From Kushneria phyllosphaerae (GTDB taxonomy: Bacteria > Pseudomonadota > Gammaproteobacteria > Pseudomonadales > Halomonadaceae): a DNA stretch of 64,000 bases. The notes under the pieces are model-generated. The model was not told the DNA's origin. It saw nothing but the letters and a program-made list of their open reading frames with translations, and did not search any database. Within the stretch, counting starts at the first letter, position 1, and every line of letters begins with the position of its first letter. The translations under genes and the position numbers were made by a program. Shown here piece after piece: positions 11,045 through 19,750 of this stretch. The DNA is taken from contig NZ_ONZI01000004.1 in assembly GCF_900312995.1 (NCBI RefSeq), forward strand, positions 434,001-498,000, read 5' to 3'.

Positions 11045-11140
11045 GGGTCGTCAAATCCTGGTCCTGTTCAAGAAGCCCTGCTGCCTGAGCGCCCCGGCCA
11101 CAGGGGCCATAAAGCGCTCAGACGCGAACACCCGTAATGC

Positions 11141-11161
11141 AATCATGACGCACACATGATT
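11141..11161. repeat. Inverted repeat in the gyrA leader
   Basis: A perfect 7-bp inverted repeat (AATCATG ... CATGATT, 7-nt spacer) lies between the probable gyrA promoter and the start codon. It could be an operator or an RNA hairpin in the 5' leader. Confidence 0.45.
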
Positions 11162-11191
11162 GCGCACGAATGATCCAATTGGTTGGCACCG

Positions 11192-11200
11192 ATTGTACCA
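11192..11200 (-). promoter_or_regulatory. Probable extended -10 promoter of gyrA
   Basis: On the minus strand TGGTACAAT gives an extended -10 (TG-n-TACAAT) about 150 nt upstream of the gyrA ATG. No good -35 hexamer lies at the right distance, which extended -10 promoters tolerate. Confidence 0.45.
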
Positions 11201-11393
11201 CAACCCCACTGCTCTCCGGCAGACAGTGATGCAATCCGAAGGTGATTTGGCTACCCGCTGACGATGGCCCTGTCAGGCCCGCCATTGAGGGCGGTCATTA
11301 TCGGATAGTCCAGGAGTATGGGATCAGGCTACGCAAGCGCTGGCACCCGCGCCTGCCATTCGACATAATGTGCGCCTTCAAGGAAAGGACGCT

Positions 11394-12320
11394 ATGTGGT
11401 TCAAGCATTTACAACTTTATCGCCTGCTCGATGAGCAGGACTGGTCACTGGATCAGCTCACACAAGCCCTCGATCCCTGGCGCTTTACGCCGGTCACCGA
11501 GACTCAGGCCCGCCGCGTAGGCTGGGCAGCGCCAGCCGGCCGTCATGGCGATCAGCTGGTGCACGAGATTCAGGGTCACCGTCTGATGACGCTGTTGCGT
11601 CAGGAGCGGCTGCTGCCGAGCGCGGTGGTCAAGGAAACGCTCGAAGAGCGCGTCGAGGCGCTGACGGCGCAGCAGGGTTATCCGCCCGGCCGCAAGGACA
11701 AGCTGGTGCTCAAGGAGCGCATTGTCGAAGAGCTGCTGCCGCGAGCCTTCACCCGTACCTCGCGCACGGATCTGTGGTGGGATACCAAACGCCGCTTGAT
11801 CGGCATCAACGCCTCGAGTGCCAAACGCGCCGAGGAGATCCTCGACGTGCTGCGTGAATCGCTCGGCTCGCTCAAGGTGATTCCGCTGGCACCGCAGACC
11901 CCGGCCGGGCGCACCATGACCACCTGGTTGACCGACCCGACCACTCGTCCGGAAGGCATGGTACTGGGCGATCAGATCGAGCTTCGCGCCAAGGGCGATG
12001 ACGGCATTCTTCGTGCCCGCAGCATCGACCCGGATGGTGAGGAAGTACGCATGTCACTGGATGTGGGCCGTCAGGCCAGCAAGCTGGCGCTGAACATCGA
12101 AGAACAGATGACGCTGGTGCTGCAGGAAGACATGTCCATCAAGTCGATCCGCTTTGCCGATGCCGTGCTCAAGGAGATCGACGACACCGACAGCGACGAC
12201 AACCCTGTCCTGCAGATGGAGACCGAGTTTGCGCTCATGGCCCATGTGCTGGGCGATACTGCCGAGCGCCTGATGCAGTGGCTGGGTGGCGAAGCGACGC
12301 CGGCGCCTGCAGCTCCATGA
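11394..12320 (+). CDS. rdgC: Recombination-associated protein RdgC
   Basis: RdgC is a ring-shaped, non-specific DNA-binding protein that restrains RecA and modulates recombination and replication restart. The 308-residue product matches the family length. It starts at the internal ATG MWFKHLQLYRL, the conserved N-terminus, preceded by AGGAAAGG; the eight residues upstream in the longer frame are not conserved. Recognisable segments include GWAAPAGRHGDQLVHEIQG and LWWDTKRRLIGINASSAKRAEE. It overlaps the next gene by 4 nt (ATGA), so the two are translationally coupled, although no functional link is known. Confidence 0.95.
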   Translation: MWFKHLQLYRLLDEQDWSLDQLTQALDPWRFTPVTETQARRVGWAAPAGRHGDQLVHEIQGHRLMTLLRQERLLPSAVVKETLEERVEALTAQQGYPPGRKDKLVLKERIVEELLPRAFTRTSRTDLWWDTKRRLIGINASSAKRAEEILDVLRESLGSLKVIPLAPQTPAGRTMTTWLTDPTTRPEGMVLGDQIELRAKGDDGILRARSIDPDGEEVRMSLDVGRQASKLALNIEEQMTLVLQEDMSIKSIRFADAVLKEIDDTDSDDNPVLQMETEFALMAHVLGDTAERLMQWLGGEATPAPAAP

Positions 12321-13522
12321 ATCAACCGTCTGACGACCCGGAAATCGAGATGACCGCCTCCCCGGATGCGCTACCGCCCGTAGACGACTTCGAGGCCATA
12401 CGCCCCTACAACGACGATGAGGTCGTTGATACGCTGGCTCGTCTGGTCCGCAATGACGAGTTCATCGACACCATTACGCGCTACCGGCTGCCGAAACTTG
12501 CCCGTGTCGCGCCTCGTGTGGCGCGGGCACTGGCACGCCACGGGCTCAGACGCGCAGTACGCAACATTCATACGGTCAGTGATTTTCAAAATCACATTTC
12601 CCATTACATGGCACGCATGATCCAGAACACGACCAACACCTTCAGCGTGGAAGGTCTTGAGCATCTGGATCAGCAAAAGGCCTATCTCTTTATCGGCAAC
12701 CACCGCGATATCGCGCTCGACCCGGCATTTGTCAACTATGCGCTCTATCACAGCGGGCGCAGTACCGTGCGCATTGCCATCGGTGACAACCTGCTGCAAA
12801 AGCCCTATGTGACCGACCTCATGCGGCTCAACAAGAGCTTTATCGTGCCCCGCTCGGCACGAGGCAAGCGGGCCATGCTGGCGGCCTATCAGCAGCTTTC
12901 CAACTACATTCGTCACTCGATTGTCGATGACAATCATCCGATCTGGCTGGCACAGCGTGAAGGTCGCGCCAAAAATGGCGTGGATCGCACTGACAGTGCG
13001 ATCATCAAGATGCTGGGCATGGCTCGACGCATGAAGGACAAGGACGCCTCGGTCAACGACACGATTGCCGAGCTGCGCATCGTGCCCGTCTCCATCAGCT
13101 ATGAGTTCGATCCCTGCGATCAGCAAAAGGCGCGCGAGCTCAAGGCCCGCCATGATGGCACGGCGTATGAAAAGATCGCCTACGAAGACATCCTCTCCAT
13201 CGCCGCCGGCATTACCGGCCACAAGGGACGGGTCAGGCTGGTTTTCGGCACGCCGCTGACGGGCGATCAGGACAATTACGACAGTGCCGCTCAGGAGATC
13301 GACCGTCAGGTGCTGAACAACTACACGCTCTTCCCAAGCCACTATCTGGCCCTGGAAGCCACCGGGCATGCGCCCGAGCTTGTCGATGTCAACAACATCA
13401 CCCCGGCCGACCGTCAGGCCTTCAACAAGCGTCTTGAGCAGGTGCCGGAAGATCTACGCCCCTGGTGGCTGTGTCAGTACGCCAATCCGGTGCTCAACCG
13501 GGCCGGACGCGATCCGCTCTAA
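12317..13522 (+). CDS. PlsC-like acyltransferase (glycerol/lysophospholipid acyltransferase family)
   Basis: A 401-residue protein with a PlsC/LPLAT-type core. GNHRDIALDPAFVNYAL near residue 133 holds the His/Asp pair of the acyltransferase family with five residues between them instead of the usual four. FIVPRSARGKRAM and IWLAQREGRAKNG resemble the later acyl-acceptor blocks. It is predicted to move an acyl chain to a glycerophospholipid or related acceptor at the membrane. No obvious membrane span is present. The start at 12317 overlaps the rdgC stop. Homologues of this extended type are common in marine and halophilic Gammaproteobacteria, but the true substrate is unknown. Confidence 0.8.
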   Translation: MNQPSDDPEIEMTASPDALPPVDDFEAIRPYNDDEVVDTLARLVRNDEFIDTITRYRLPKLARVAPRVARALARHGLRRAVRNIHTVSDFQNHISHYMARMIQNTTNTFSVEGLEHLDQQKAYLFIGNHRDIALDPAFVNYALYHSGRSTVRIAIGDNLLQKPYVTDLMRLNKSFIVPRSARGKRAMLAAYQQLSNYIRHSIVDDNHPIWLAQREGRAKNGVDRTDSAIIKMLGMARRMKDKDASVNDTIAELRIVPVSISYEFDPCDQQKARELKARHDGTAYEKIAYEDILSIAAGITGHKGRVRLVFGTPLTGDQDNYDSAAQEIDRQVLNNYTLFPSHYLALEATGHAPELVDVNNITPADRQAFNKRLEQVPEDLRPWWLCQYANPVLNRAGRDPL

Positions 13523-13563
13523 CCCTTCTGTCTTGACAGTTCTGCCCCGCGGCCTTTCCTGAC

Positions 13564-13593
13564 GCCCTGCGCCCTGTTTGCAGGGCGCAGGGC
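13564..13593. terminator. GC-rich hairpin between convergent genes
   Basis: A perfect 13-bp stem (GCCCTGCGCCCTG / CAGGGCGCAGGGC) with a TTTG loop lies between the acyltransferase and trk stop codons. No T tract follows on either strand. It is probably a shared barrier or mRNA 3'-end stabiliser rather than a textbook intrinsic terminator. Confidence 0.55.
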
Positions 13594-13601
13594 AGGAGGT
13601 C

Positions 13602-15086
13602 CTACTTGCGCCAGAAGGTTGGCGTCATCAATACCAGCACGGTCAGGATTTCCAGACGCCCCATCAGCATGCCGATGCTTAACATCCACTTGGCGGCATC
13701 CGGCAGCGAGGCAAAGTTGCCTGAAGGACCAATCACGTCCCCCACCCCCGGGCCGACATTGGCAACCGCTGTTGCCGCACCGGACAGGGCCGTCATCAGA
13801 TCCAGCCCCATCAGTGACAGGCCCAGCGCCAGCACCGCCACGGTAAAGAAGAAGAAAAAGGAAAAGGCGATAACGCCGCGAATCTGGTCATCGGTCAGTA
13901 CGCGCCCGTTATAGCGCTGCACAAAAACGCCGTTGGCATGCACCAGATAGCGCAGCTGATTGACCAGCATGATCAGGCCCACCTGGAAGCGAAAAACCTT
14001 CATCCCCCCACTGGTTGACCCCGAGCAGCCGCCGACAAAGGTCAGATAGAAAAAGGCCACCGAGGACAGTGGGCCCCACATCGTATAGTCATCCGAGGCA
14101 TAGCCGGTGGTGGTCACAACAGACACCACGTTAAAGGCCACCTGCGTCAGCGCATCGAAAAACTCCATGCCGCGCACGGTGCGATACAGGGTCAGCAGCG
14201 CAATGACCACCACCAGAAGCGCCAGAAGCCCCCTCACCTGCTGATCCTTCCAGAGCACGCCCGACCGTTCACGCGCCATGCGGATATAAAGCACGAAGGG
14301 CAGCGCACCGGTCAGCATGGAGAGCACGCTGAGCCACAAAATAAGCGGTTTGTCGGCGTATTGACCAAAGGAGGCGTCGTAGTTGGCAAAGCCGCCGGTA
14401 GCTACAGACGTCATGCCATGCACCACGGCGTCCAGCGGCAGCATGCCGGCCAGCCAGTAGCTGACAATCGAGACGATCGTGAAGCCGACATACACCAGAC
14501 CGATCGCCTTGGCGACCGTACCGGCCCGAGGCAGCACCTTGTCCGACCAGTCGGAGGATTCGGTCTGAAACAGTCGCATGCCGCCCACGCGCAGAAAGGG
14601 CAGCACGGCAATCGCCATCACGATGATCCCGACCCCGCCGACCCACTGCATCAGACCGCGCCAGAGCTTGAGCCCATCGGAAAGGTGTTCAATGCCGACC
14701 AGCACGGTCGCCCCGGTCGTGGTAATGGCCGAGACCGACTCAAATACCGCATCGGCCATCGACAGACGCGGCGCGCCGAACTGCATGGGCAGGCTGGAAA
14801 AGGCCGACATCACCACCCAGCTGGAGGTGGTCAGGATAAACATCTGCCGGGGGCGCAACTCGATATGCACCCCCCAAGTCAGCAAAATGAACGTCACGCC
14901 GGTGCCAAAGGTCGCGGCAAAGGCCCATAGAAAGGGCCACATCTGCCCGTCGCCTTCCAGCGCCAGCAAAAACAGCGGAATCAGCATGAACAGCGACAGG
15001 ACCAGTAACAGCATGGCCAGAATGCGCAGAATGGGGCCTATTCCGGCCGGATTACGAAAAAGCGGCAGACGCAGCATGCATTGCAT
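13602..15086 (-). CDS. trkH: Trk-type potassium uptake protein (TrkH/TrkI family)
   Basis: A polytopic inner-membrane K+ translocating subunit of 494 residues. The family signature is four repeated selectivity-filter segments, each with a key Gly: ITTTGATVL, SVATGGFANYD, VVTTTGYASDD and AVANVGPGVGD. It works with the NAD-binding subunit TrkA, which is not in this window. In halophiles Trk systems accumulate K+ as an early osmotic response; H. elongata has TrkH and TrkI, and I cannot say which this is. Starts at 15086 or three codons later (MLRLPLFRNP) are both possible. It is convergent with the acyltransferase and stands alone. Confidence 0.93.
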   Translation of the reverse strand: MQCMLRLPLFRNPAGIGPILRILAMLLLVLSLFMLIPLFLLALEGDGQMWPFLWAFAATFGTGVTFILLTWGVHIELRPRQMFILTTSSWVVMSAFSSLPMQFGAPRLSMADAVFESVSAITTTGATVLVGIEHLSDGLKLWRGLMQWVGGVGIIVMAIAVLPFLRVGGMRLFQTESSDWSDKVLPRAGTVAKAIGLVYVGFTIVSIVSYWLAGMLPLDAVVHGMTSVATGGFANYDASFGQYADKPLILWLSVLSMLTGALPFVLYIRMARERSGVLWKDQQVRGLLALLVVVIALLTLYRTVRGMEFFDALTQVAFNVVSVVTTTGYASDDYTMWGPLSSVAFFYLTFVGGCSGSTSGGMKVFRFQVGLIMLVNQLRYLVHANGVFVQRYNGRVLTDDQIRGVIAFSFFFFFTVAVLALGLSLMGLDLMTALSGAATAVANVGPGVGDVIGPSGNFASLPDAAKWMLSIGMLMGRLEILTVLVLMTPTFWRK

Positions 15087-15154
15087 CCAGAATGGTCAAC
15101 AGGTGCGCGCTACTATAGCGGTTAAGGAAAAAGGGCGCAGCCGGAAAGGCTTAT

Positions 15155-15183
15155 AAAAACAAAAGCCGGCGCGAGGCCGGCTT
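15155..15183 (-). terminator. Intrinsic terminator of pilA
   Basis: On the minus strand the stem AAGCCGGC / GCCGGCTT with a 5-nt loop is followed by TTGTTTTT. It starts 13 nt after the pilin stop codon. Confidence 0.85.
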
Positions 15184-15195
15184 CAAACACAACTC

Positions 15196-15654
15196 TTAAA
15201 CCTTTGGATCATCACCAGCTTTCGTACACGCTTTTGGCATGTATTGAGCTTCAATGGTCGCATCGCAAGACCATACGCCATCCTTGGCTCTCTTCAATGC
15301 AATATTTTTACCGTTTAATGAAGAGCTAGATTGCGTATTGAAGTCAATCTGTACGGATGCAACGCCGCTATTGCCATCATTTGTTGCTGGAATGGTCAAC
15401 GCGCCCATTTTCACATCAGCAGGGGTAATACCAATGAAACCTTCTGTGTCCTTGGTCATGCTGAGGGTTTTTCCTCGGAGAACTGCTTCTTCGATATTAA
15501 CCTGTGTACTCTTGAGCGTCGCCAGTGCAGAAGCCGCCTCAGACCTCGCCACATAGTCCTGATAGCGCGGCACGGCAATGGCCGCCAGTACACCGATGAT
15601 GGCGACCACGATCATTAGCTCGATCAACGTAAAACCACCCTGCCTGCCTGCCAT
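15196..15654 (-). CDS. pilA: Type IV major pilin (class IVa)
   Basis: A 152-residue prepilin that polymerises into the type IV pilus. The short leader MAGRQGG precedes F-TLIELMIVVAIIGVLAAI, the classic cleavage site and N-terminal assembly helix with Glu at mature position 5. Two Cys near the C-terminus (WSCDAT and KACTKAG) should form the D-loop disulphide. I chose the ATG at 15654, preceded by AAGGA with 8-nt spacing, over the longer frame. The second half is noticeably AT-richer than neighbouring genes, as is usual for a variable surface antigen. It is divergent from pilBCD, whose products export, assemble and process it. Confidence 0.96.
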   Translation of the reverse strand: MAGRQGGFTLIELMIVVAIIGVLAAIAVPRYQDYVARSEAASALATLKSTQVNIEEAVLRGKTLSMTKDTEGFIGITPADVKMGALTIPATNDGNSGVASVQIDFNTQSSSSLNGKNIALKRAKDGVWSCDATIEAQYMPKACTKAGDDPKV

Positions 15655-15842
15655 TGACGTGTCCTTCCCGATTGAATGCATGTGTCCCTGCTCGAAAAGC
15701 AGGATAACGGTATATTTTGCGTCTGGATGTTGAGAGACGCAGAGCTTTTAACGACAAAAGCACCGGGAACTTTAGAGAAGGGATTGACCGCCGATAACAT
15801 GGGGCAAGTTGCCAATCCCTCTGATCATATGGATTTACGTGC
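15655..15842. promoter_or_regulatory. Divergent pilA / pilB control region
   Basis: This 188-nt region between pilin and assembly genes must hold both promoters. Two small inverted repeats are visible: CCTGCT/AGCAGG at 15687-15703 and GCGTCT/AGACGC at 15719-15740. I looked for a sigma-54 GG-N10-GC element, which drives pilA in Pseudomonas, and found none with correct spacing. No -10/-35 pair is convincing. Confidence 0.4.
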
Positions 15843-17579
15843 ATGCCGGATGCCCTCTCTCAACTGTCTGCCAACCCCCTGCGCAGCCTCGCCCATCAGC
15901 TGGTCGAGGATGGTCTGCTGGAAGCCAACCAGGCGCTGGCACTTGAAGGGCAGGCACACCGCGAAAAGCGCGCACTGCTCAAGCTGATCATCGAAGAGAC
16001 CGGTATATCGCAGCGCGATGCAATCCAGAGTGCCGGCTGGGCCTTTGGGCTGGGCTGTGTTGATCTGGACGCCATTCCCATCGCCCGCCTGCCGCCGTTG
16101 CAGGGGCTGACGGAATCCATGATTCGCCGGCTGGGCGTGTTACCCCTGCTGCGTCAGGAGCGCGCCCTGGTCGTGGCGGTGGATGACCCCTCTCGCCTGC
16201 CCGAGCTCGATGAGCTGCAGTTCGTGACCGGTATGAGCATAGAAGGCGTTCTGGCACCTGCCGAGCAACTCGCCACCAGGCTCGAGCAGTATCTGCAGGT
16301 CCATGGCGAAGGCGCGCTGGCGCTGCTGGAGGGCCAGAACGCCATCGAGACCCTGGCGCTTGAGGAAGGCGATCTGGCTCTGGATCAGACAGAAGACGCC
16401 TCCTTTCAATCCAGCGACGATGCGCCGGTGGTGCGCTTCGTCAAACAGGTCCTGCTGGACGGCATTCGCCGGGGCGCTTCCGACATCCATTTCGAGCCAT
16501 TTGATGAAAGCTTTCGGATTCGCTTTCGCGTTGACGGCATTCTTATGGAGGCCTCTCGTCCGCCAGCGCAACTTCGACAGCGCATTGCCGCCCGCATCAA
16601 GGTCATGGCAAAGCTTGATATCTCGGAGCGACGCCTGCCCCAGGATGGCAGCGTACGCCTGAAACTGTCGAGCAAACGTCACGTCGAGTTTCGCGTGAAC
16701 ACCCTGCCAACGCTGTTTGGCGAAAAGATTGTCATGCGTCTGCTGGACCCGGACAGTGCCCGCATGGGCATTGATGCGCTGGGCTTTACGCCCGAGCAGC
16801 GCAATATTTTCGAACAGGCCATCGCCCGACCTCAGGGCATGATTCTGGCCACCGGGCCGACCGGCAGCGGCAAGACCGTCACGCTCTATACCGCGCTTAA
16901 TCTGCTCAACACCGAAGCGCGCAACATTGCCACCGCCGAGGATCCGGTCGAGATCAAGCTTGAAGGCATCAATCAGGTCAACGTACGCCCCAATATCGGC
17001 TTTGATTTCGCCGCGGCCCTGCGCGCCTTTCTGCGTCAGGACCCCGACGTGGTCATGGTGGGTGAGATTCGCGATCTGGAAACCGCCGAAGTCGCCATCA
17101 AGGCGGCGCAGACCGGGCACCTGGTACTGTCGACGCTGCACACCAATTCTGCGGCCGAAACCCTGACCCGACTGGGGAACATGGGCGTGGCAGGGTTCAA
17201 CATTGCCACCTCCATCAGTCTGATCATCGCCCAGCGGCTGGCGCGCCGACTGTGTGAGCGCTGCCGACAGCCGGTGTCGCTGCCCCGCGAAGTGCTCAAG
17301 CATCAGGGCCTTGATGATGCACAGATCGACCAGGCCACGCTGTATCAGGCCGTGGGCTGTGAGCACTGCACTCATGGCTACCGAGGGCGCGTGGGCATCT
17401 ATGAAATGGTGCCCATCTCATCTGCCATGAGTCATCTGATCATGCAGGATGCCGGCGCCATGGCGCTGGCAGAGCAGGCAAGGCGCGAAGGACATCATGA
17501 TCTGCGTCGCAGCGGCCTTCAAAAGGTGCTGACAGGTCTGACCACGCTGGAAGAACTCAACCGGATCATTCAGGAGTAA
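15843..17579 (+). CDS. pilB: Type IV pilus assembly ATPase PilB
   Basis: PilB is the cytoplasmic hexameric motor that extends the pilus. The 578-residue protein has an N-terminal T2SE/MshE-like domain (~1-170) and a core ATPase with Walker A GPTGSGKTVTLY. The Asp box/Walker B region reads RQDPDVVMVGEIRDLETAE, and the His box TGHLVLSTLHTN. The zinc-binding Cys pairs CERC and CEHC, typical of extension motors, are present. It starts at an ATG with little upstream Shine-Dalgarno and leads pilBCD, with 8 nt to pilC. Confidence 0.97.
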   Translation: MPDALSQLSANPLRSLAHQLVEDGLLEANQALALEGQAHREKRALLKLIIEETGISQRDAIQSAGWAFGLGCVDLDAIPIARLPPLQGLTESMIRRLGVLPLLRQERALVVAVDDPSRLPELDELQFVTGMSIEGVLAPAEQLATRLEQYLQVHGEGALALLEGQNAIETLALEEGDLALDQTEDASFQSSDDAPVVRFVKQVLLDGIRRGASDIHFEPFDESFRIRFRVDGILMEASRPPAQLRQRIAARIKVMAKLDISERRLPQDGSVRLKLSSKRHVEFRVNTLPTLFGEKIVMRLLDPDSARMGIDALGFTPEQRNIFEQAIARPQGMILATGPTGSGKTVTLYTALNLLNTEARNIATAEDPVEIKLEGINQVNVRPNIGFDFAAALRAFLRQDPDVVMVGEIRDLETAEVAIKAAQTGHLVLSTLHTNSAAETLTRLGNMGVAGFNIATSISLIIAQRLARRLCERCRQPVSLPREVLKHQGLDDAQIDQATLYQAVGCEHCTHGYRGRVGIYEMVPISSAMSHLIMQDAGAMALAEQARREGHHDLRRSGLQKVLTGLTTLEELNRIIQE

Positions 17580-17587
17580 CTGTTGCG

Positions 17588-18829
17588 ATGGCATTTTCTG
17601 CCCTGTCAAAACGCTCAGCGGCCTCATCGGGTCAGGCCATCACCTTTCGGTGGATGGGCAAGAATGGCCGTGGCGAACGGGTCAGGGGTGAAATGCATGG
17701 TGTCAGCGAACATGACATTCGCCGCCAGCTGTCATCACAGGGCATCGTCGTCACCCGTCTGATCCGCAAGCGCAGTCTGCCCGGCATGGGCCATCGTATC
17801 AGAGGGGGAGACATCACCCTGTTTGCCCGTCAAATGGCCACCATGATCCGTGCCGGCGTACCGCTTTTGCAGTCTCTTGAAGCGGTCGCCAACGGCACCA
17901 ATCGACCGGCGTTGCGCCACTTTATCGAGACCGTCAAGCAGGACGTTTCAAACGGCATGAGCTTTTCACAGGCACTGGCGGCGCATCCGCGCCATATCGA
18001 TCAGCTGTTCGTTCATTTGATCGAGGCCGGAGAACAGGCCGGTGCTCTGGATCGCATGCTGGATCGCGTGGCCACCAACAAGGAGCGCCTGGATAACCTC
18101 AAGGGGCGCGTACGCAAGGCTCTGTATTATCCTGCCGCCGTGGTGGCCGTGGGCATCGCCGTGACAGCCCTTTTATTGATCAAGGTCGTACCACAGTTTG
18201 AAAGCATGTTTGCAAGCTTTGGCGCCGAACTGCCGGCCCCGACCCGAATGACCATTGCGCTTTCGGATGCAGCGCAGCGTCTCTGGTGGCAGGTACTGCT
18301 GGCCACGCTGGCCCTCGTTTTTTTTACACGTCGTATGCTGGCACGCTCGCCGGCTCTGGCGTTTCAGGCCAGCCGCCTGTTGCTCAAGCTTCCGGTCATC
18401 GGTCCGGTCATTGAAAGGGCGGCCATTGCGCGATTTTCAAGAACACTTGCGACCACCTTTGCCGCCGGCGTGCCATTGATGTCAGCATTGGAAACAGCGG
18501 GCGGCGTCTGCGGTAATCTGGTGTTTGAGCAGGCCATTGAGCGTGTGCGCCAGGACCTCAGTACCGGACAGCAGCTCAATTTTGCCATGCGCACCACGGG
18601 ACTTTTTACGCCCATGGCGCTTCAGATGGTGGCCATCGGCGAGGAGTCCGGCGCGCTGGAGGCCATGCTTAACCGCGTGGCCGATTTTTACGATGCCGAG
18701 GTCGAAAGCCGGGTCGATACCCTGACCACTCTGATGGAGCCTCTGATCATTGTGGTGCTCGGCTCGCTGGTGGGCGGCGTGGTGGTCTCGATGTACCTGC
18801 CCGTCTTTGACCTTGGCAGCGCCATATAG
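17588..18829 (+). CDS. pilC: Type IV pilus inner-membrane platform protein PilC
   Basis: The 413-residue protein has two T2SF repeats (~75-200 and ~280-400) with the conserved FARQMATMIRAGVPLLQSLE and FSRTLATTFAAGVPLMSALE blocks, and three membrane spans around 170-200, 225-245 and 380-405. It is the platform through which PilB's ATPase cycle is converted into pilin insertion. It is positioned between pilB and pilD in the canonical order. No anomaly was seen. Confidence 0.97.
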   Translation: MAFSALSKRSAASSGQAITFRWMGKNGRGERVRGEMHGVSEHDIRRQLSSQGIVVTRLIRKRSLPGMGHRIRGGDITLFARQMATMIRAGVPLLQSLEAVANGTNRPALRHFIETVKQDVSNGMSFSQALAAHPRHIDQLFVHLIEAGEQAGALDRMLDRVATNKERLDNLKGRVRKALYYPAAVVAVGIAVTALLLIKVVPQFESMFASFGAELPAPTRMTIALSDAAQRLWWQVLLATLALVFFTRRMLARSPALAFQASRLLLKLPVIGPVIERAAIARFSRTLATTFAAGVPLMSALETAGGVCGNLVFEQAIERVRQDLSTGQQLNFAMRTTGLFTPMALQMVAIGEESGALEAMLNRVADFYDAEVESRVDTLTTLMEPLIIVVLGSLVGGVVVSMYLPVFDLGSAI

Positions 18830-18839
18830 GAATCTCGAC

Positions 18840-19697
18840 ATGACTCCGCTGAGCGACCCCTTTTTACTGTGTCTTGTGGCACTGTTGGCGCTGACACTGG
18901 GCAGCTTTCTCAACGTGGTGATTGCTCGCCTGCCCATGATGCTGTCACAGCAGTGGACTCGGGAAGCGCATCAGACGCTTGCGCTGACGCTACCGGCACA
19001 AAAGCGCTGCAATCTGCTCGTCCCGCGCTCCCACTGCCCTGAATGTGATACGCCCATTGCCTGGCATGACAACATTCCTCTGGTGGGCTATCTGAAACGC
19101 CGGGGGCGCTGCGCGCAGTGTCGATGCGCCATCAGCGTGCAGTATCCGCTGGTCGAGGCAGCCAGCATGGCACTGGTGCTCTGGGTGGCATGGCACCATG
19201 GCCTGACACTGGACACGCTGGCGATGGCGCTTGCCTGTCTGACACTGCTGGCGCTCGCCGTCATCGACTGGCGTACCATGCTGCTGCCGGACGTGCTTAC
19301 CCTGCCTCTGCTATGGGGCGGCCTGTTATATCAACTGATCAGCCACCCTGACAGGCTGGCCGAGTCCGTCATTGGCGCGATGGCCGGTTATGGTGTTGCC
19401 TGGGGGTTTTACTGGCTTTTTCGCCTTGCGACAGGCAGAGAAGGTCTGGGTCGTGGGGATTTCAAGCTGCTCGCCGCCCTGGGGGCCTGGTGTGGCTGGA
19501 TGTCCCTGCCGCTGATTCTGGTGCTCTCGGCGACCACGGGTGCCGTGATCGGCATCATGATTCAGCTGGTCATCCCGCGTCTGCGAGGCGCGCCGATGCC
19601 CTTCGGGCCCTTTCTGAGTGCGGCCGGCATGCTGATACTGCTGGGAGGTGATAGGGTCATTGCGCTGTATTACAACATCATTGGCCTTGCGATCTAG
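18840..19697 (+). CDS. pilD: Prepilin peptidase / N-methyltransferase
   Basis: PilD cleaves the short leader of PilA and related pseudopilins and N-methylates the new N-terminus. The 285-residue product contains the cytoplasmic zinc-binding motif CPEC ... CAQC and two catalytic aspartates, in DWRTMLLPD and in GRGDFKLLAALGAW (the GxGD signature), among several membrane helices. The ATG at 18840 is 10 nt after the pilC stop; the upstream extension in this frame runs inside pilC and is not conserved. Confidence 0.97.
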   Translation: MTPLSDPFLLCLVALLALTLGSFLNVVIARLPMMLSQQWTREAHQTLALTLPAQKRCNLLVPRSHCPECDTPIAWHDNIPLVGYLKRRGRCAQCRCAISVQYPLVEAASMALVLWVAWHHGLTLDTLAMALACLTLLALAVIDWRTMLLPDVLTLPLLWGGLLYQLISHPDRLAESVIGAMAGYGVAWGFYWLFRLATGREGLGRGDFKLLAALGAWCGWMSLPLILVLSATTGAVIGIMIQLVIPRLRGAPMPFGPFLSAAGMLILLGGDRVIALYYNIIGLAI

Positions 19698-19750
19698 CTT
19701 TTATCCATTTTCGCCTTCGGGCATCACAACGCTTATCTTTGGGAGCTCTC

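Larger units (their letters stand above)
11045..11393. other. Divergent intergenic region gyrA / rdgC
   Basis: This 349-nt region has no convincing gene. It holds a probable gyrA promoter (minus strand) and a 7-bp inverted repeat in the gyrA leader, listed separately. On the plus strand an AGGAAAGGAC ribosome-binding sequence precedes rdgC, with a CATAAT hexamer ~25 nt upstream that could be its -10. I saw no LexA-type operator. Confidence 0.6.

Noticed and set aside
8315-11137. 940-codon open frame on the plus strand opposite gyrA
   Set aside because: Antisense shadow of gyrA with no recognisable domain.
12371-13369. 332-codon minus-strand frame opposite the acyltransferase
   Set aside because: The plus-strand frame has acyltransferase motifs and is coupled to rdgC; the antisense frame shows none.
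15655-15842. Possible sigma-54 promoter for pilA (TTGGCAACTTGCC)
   Set aside because: The GG and GC elements are six rather than ten nt apart, so it does not match the -24/-12 consensus.
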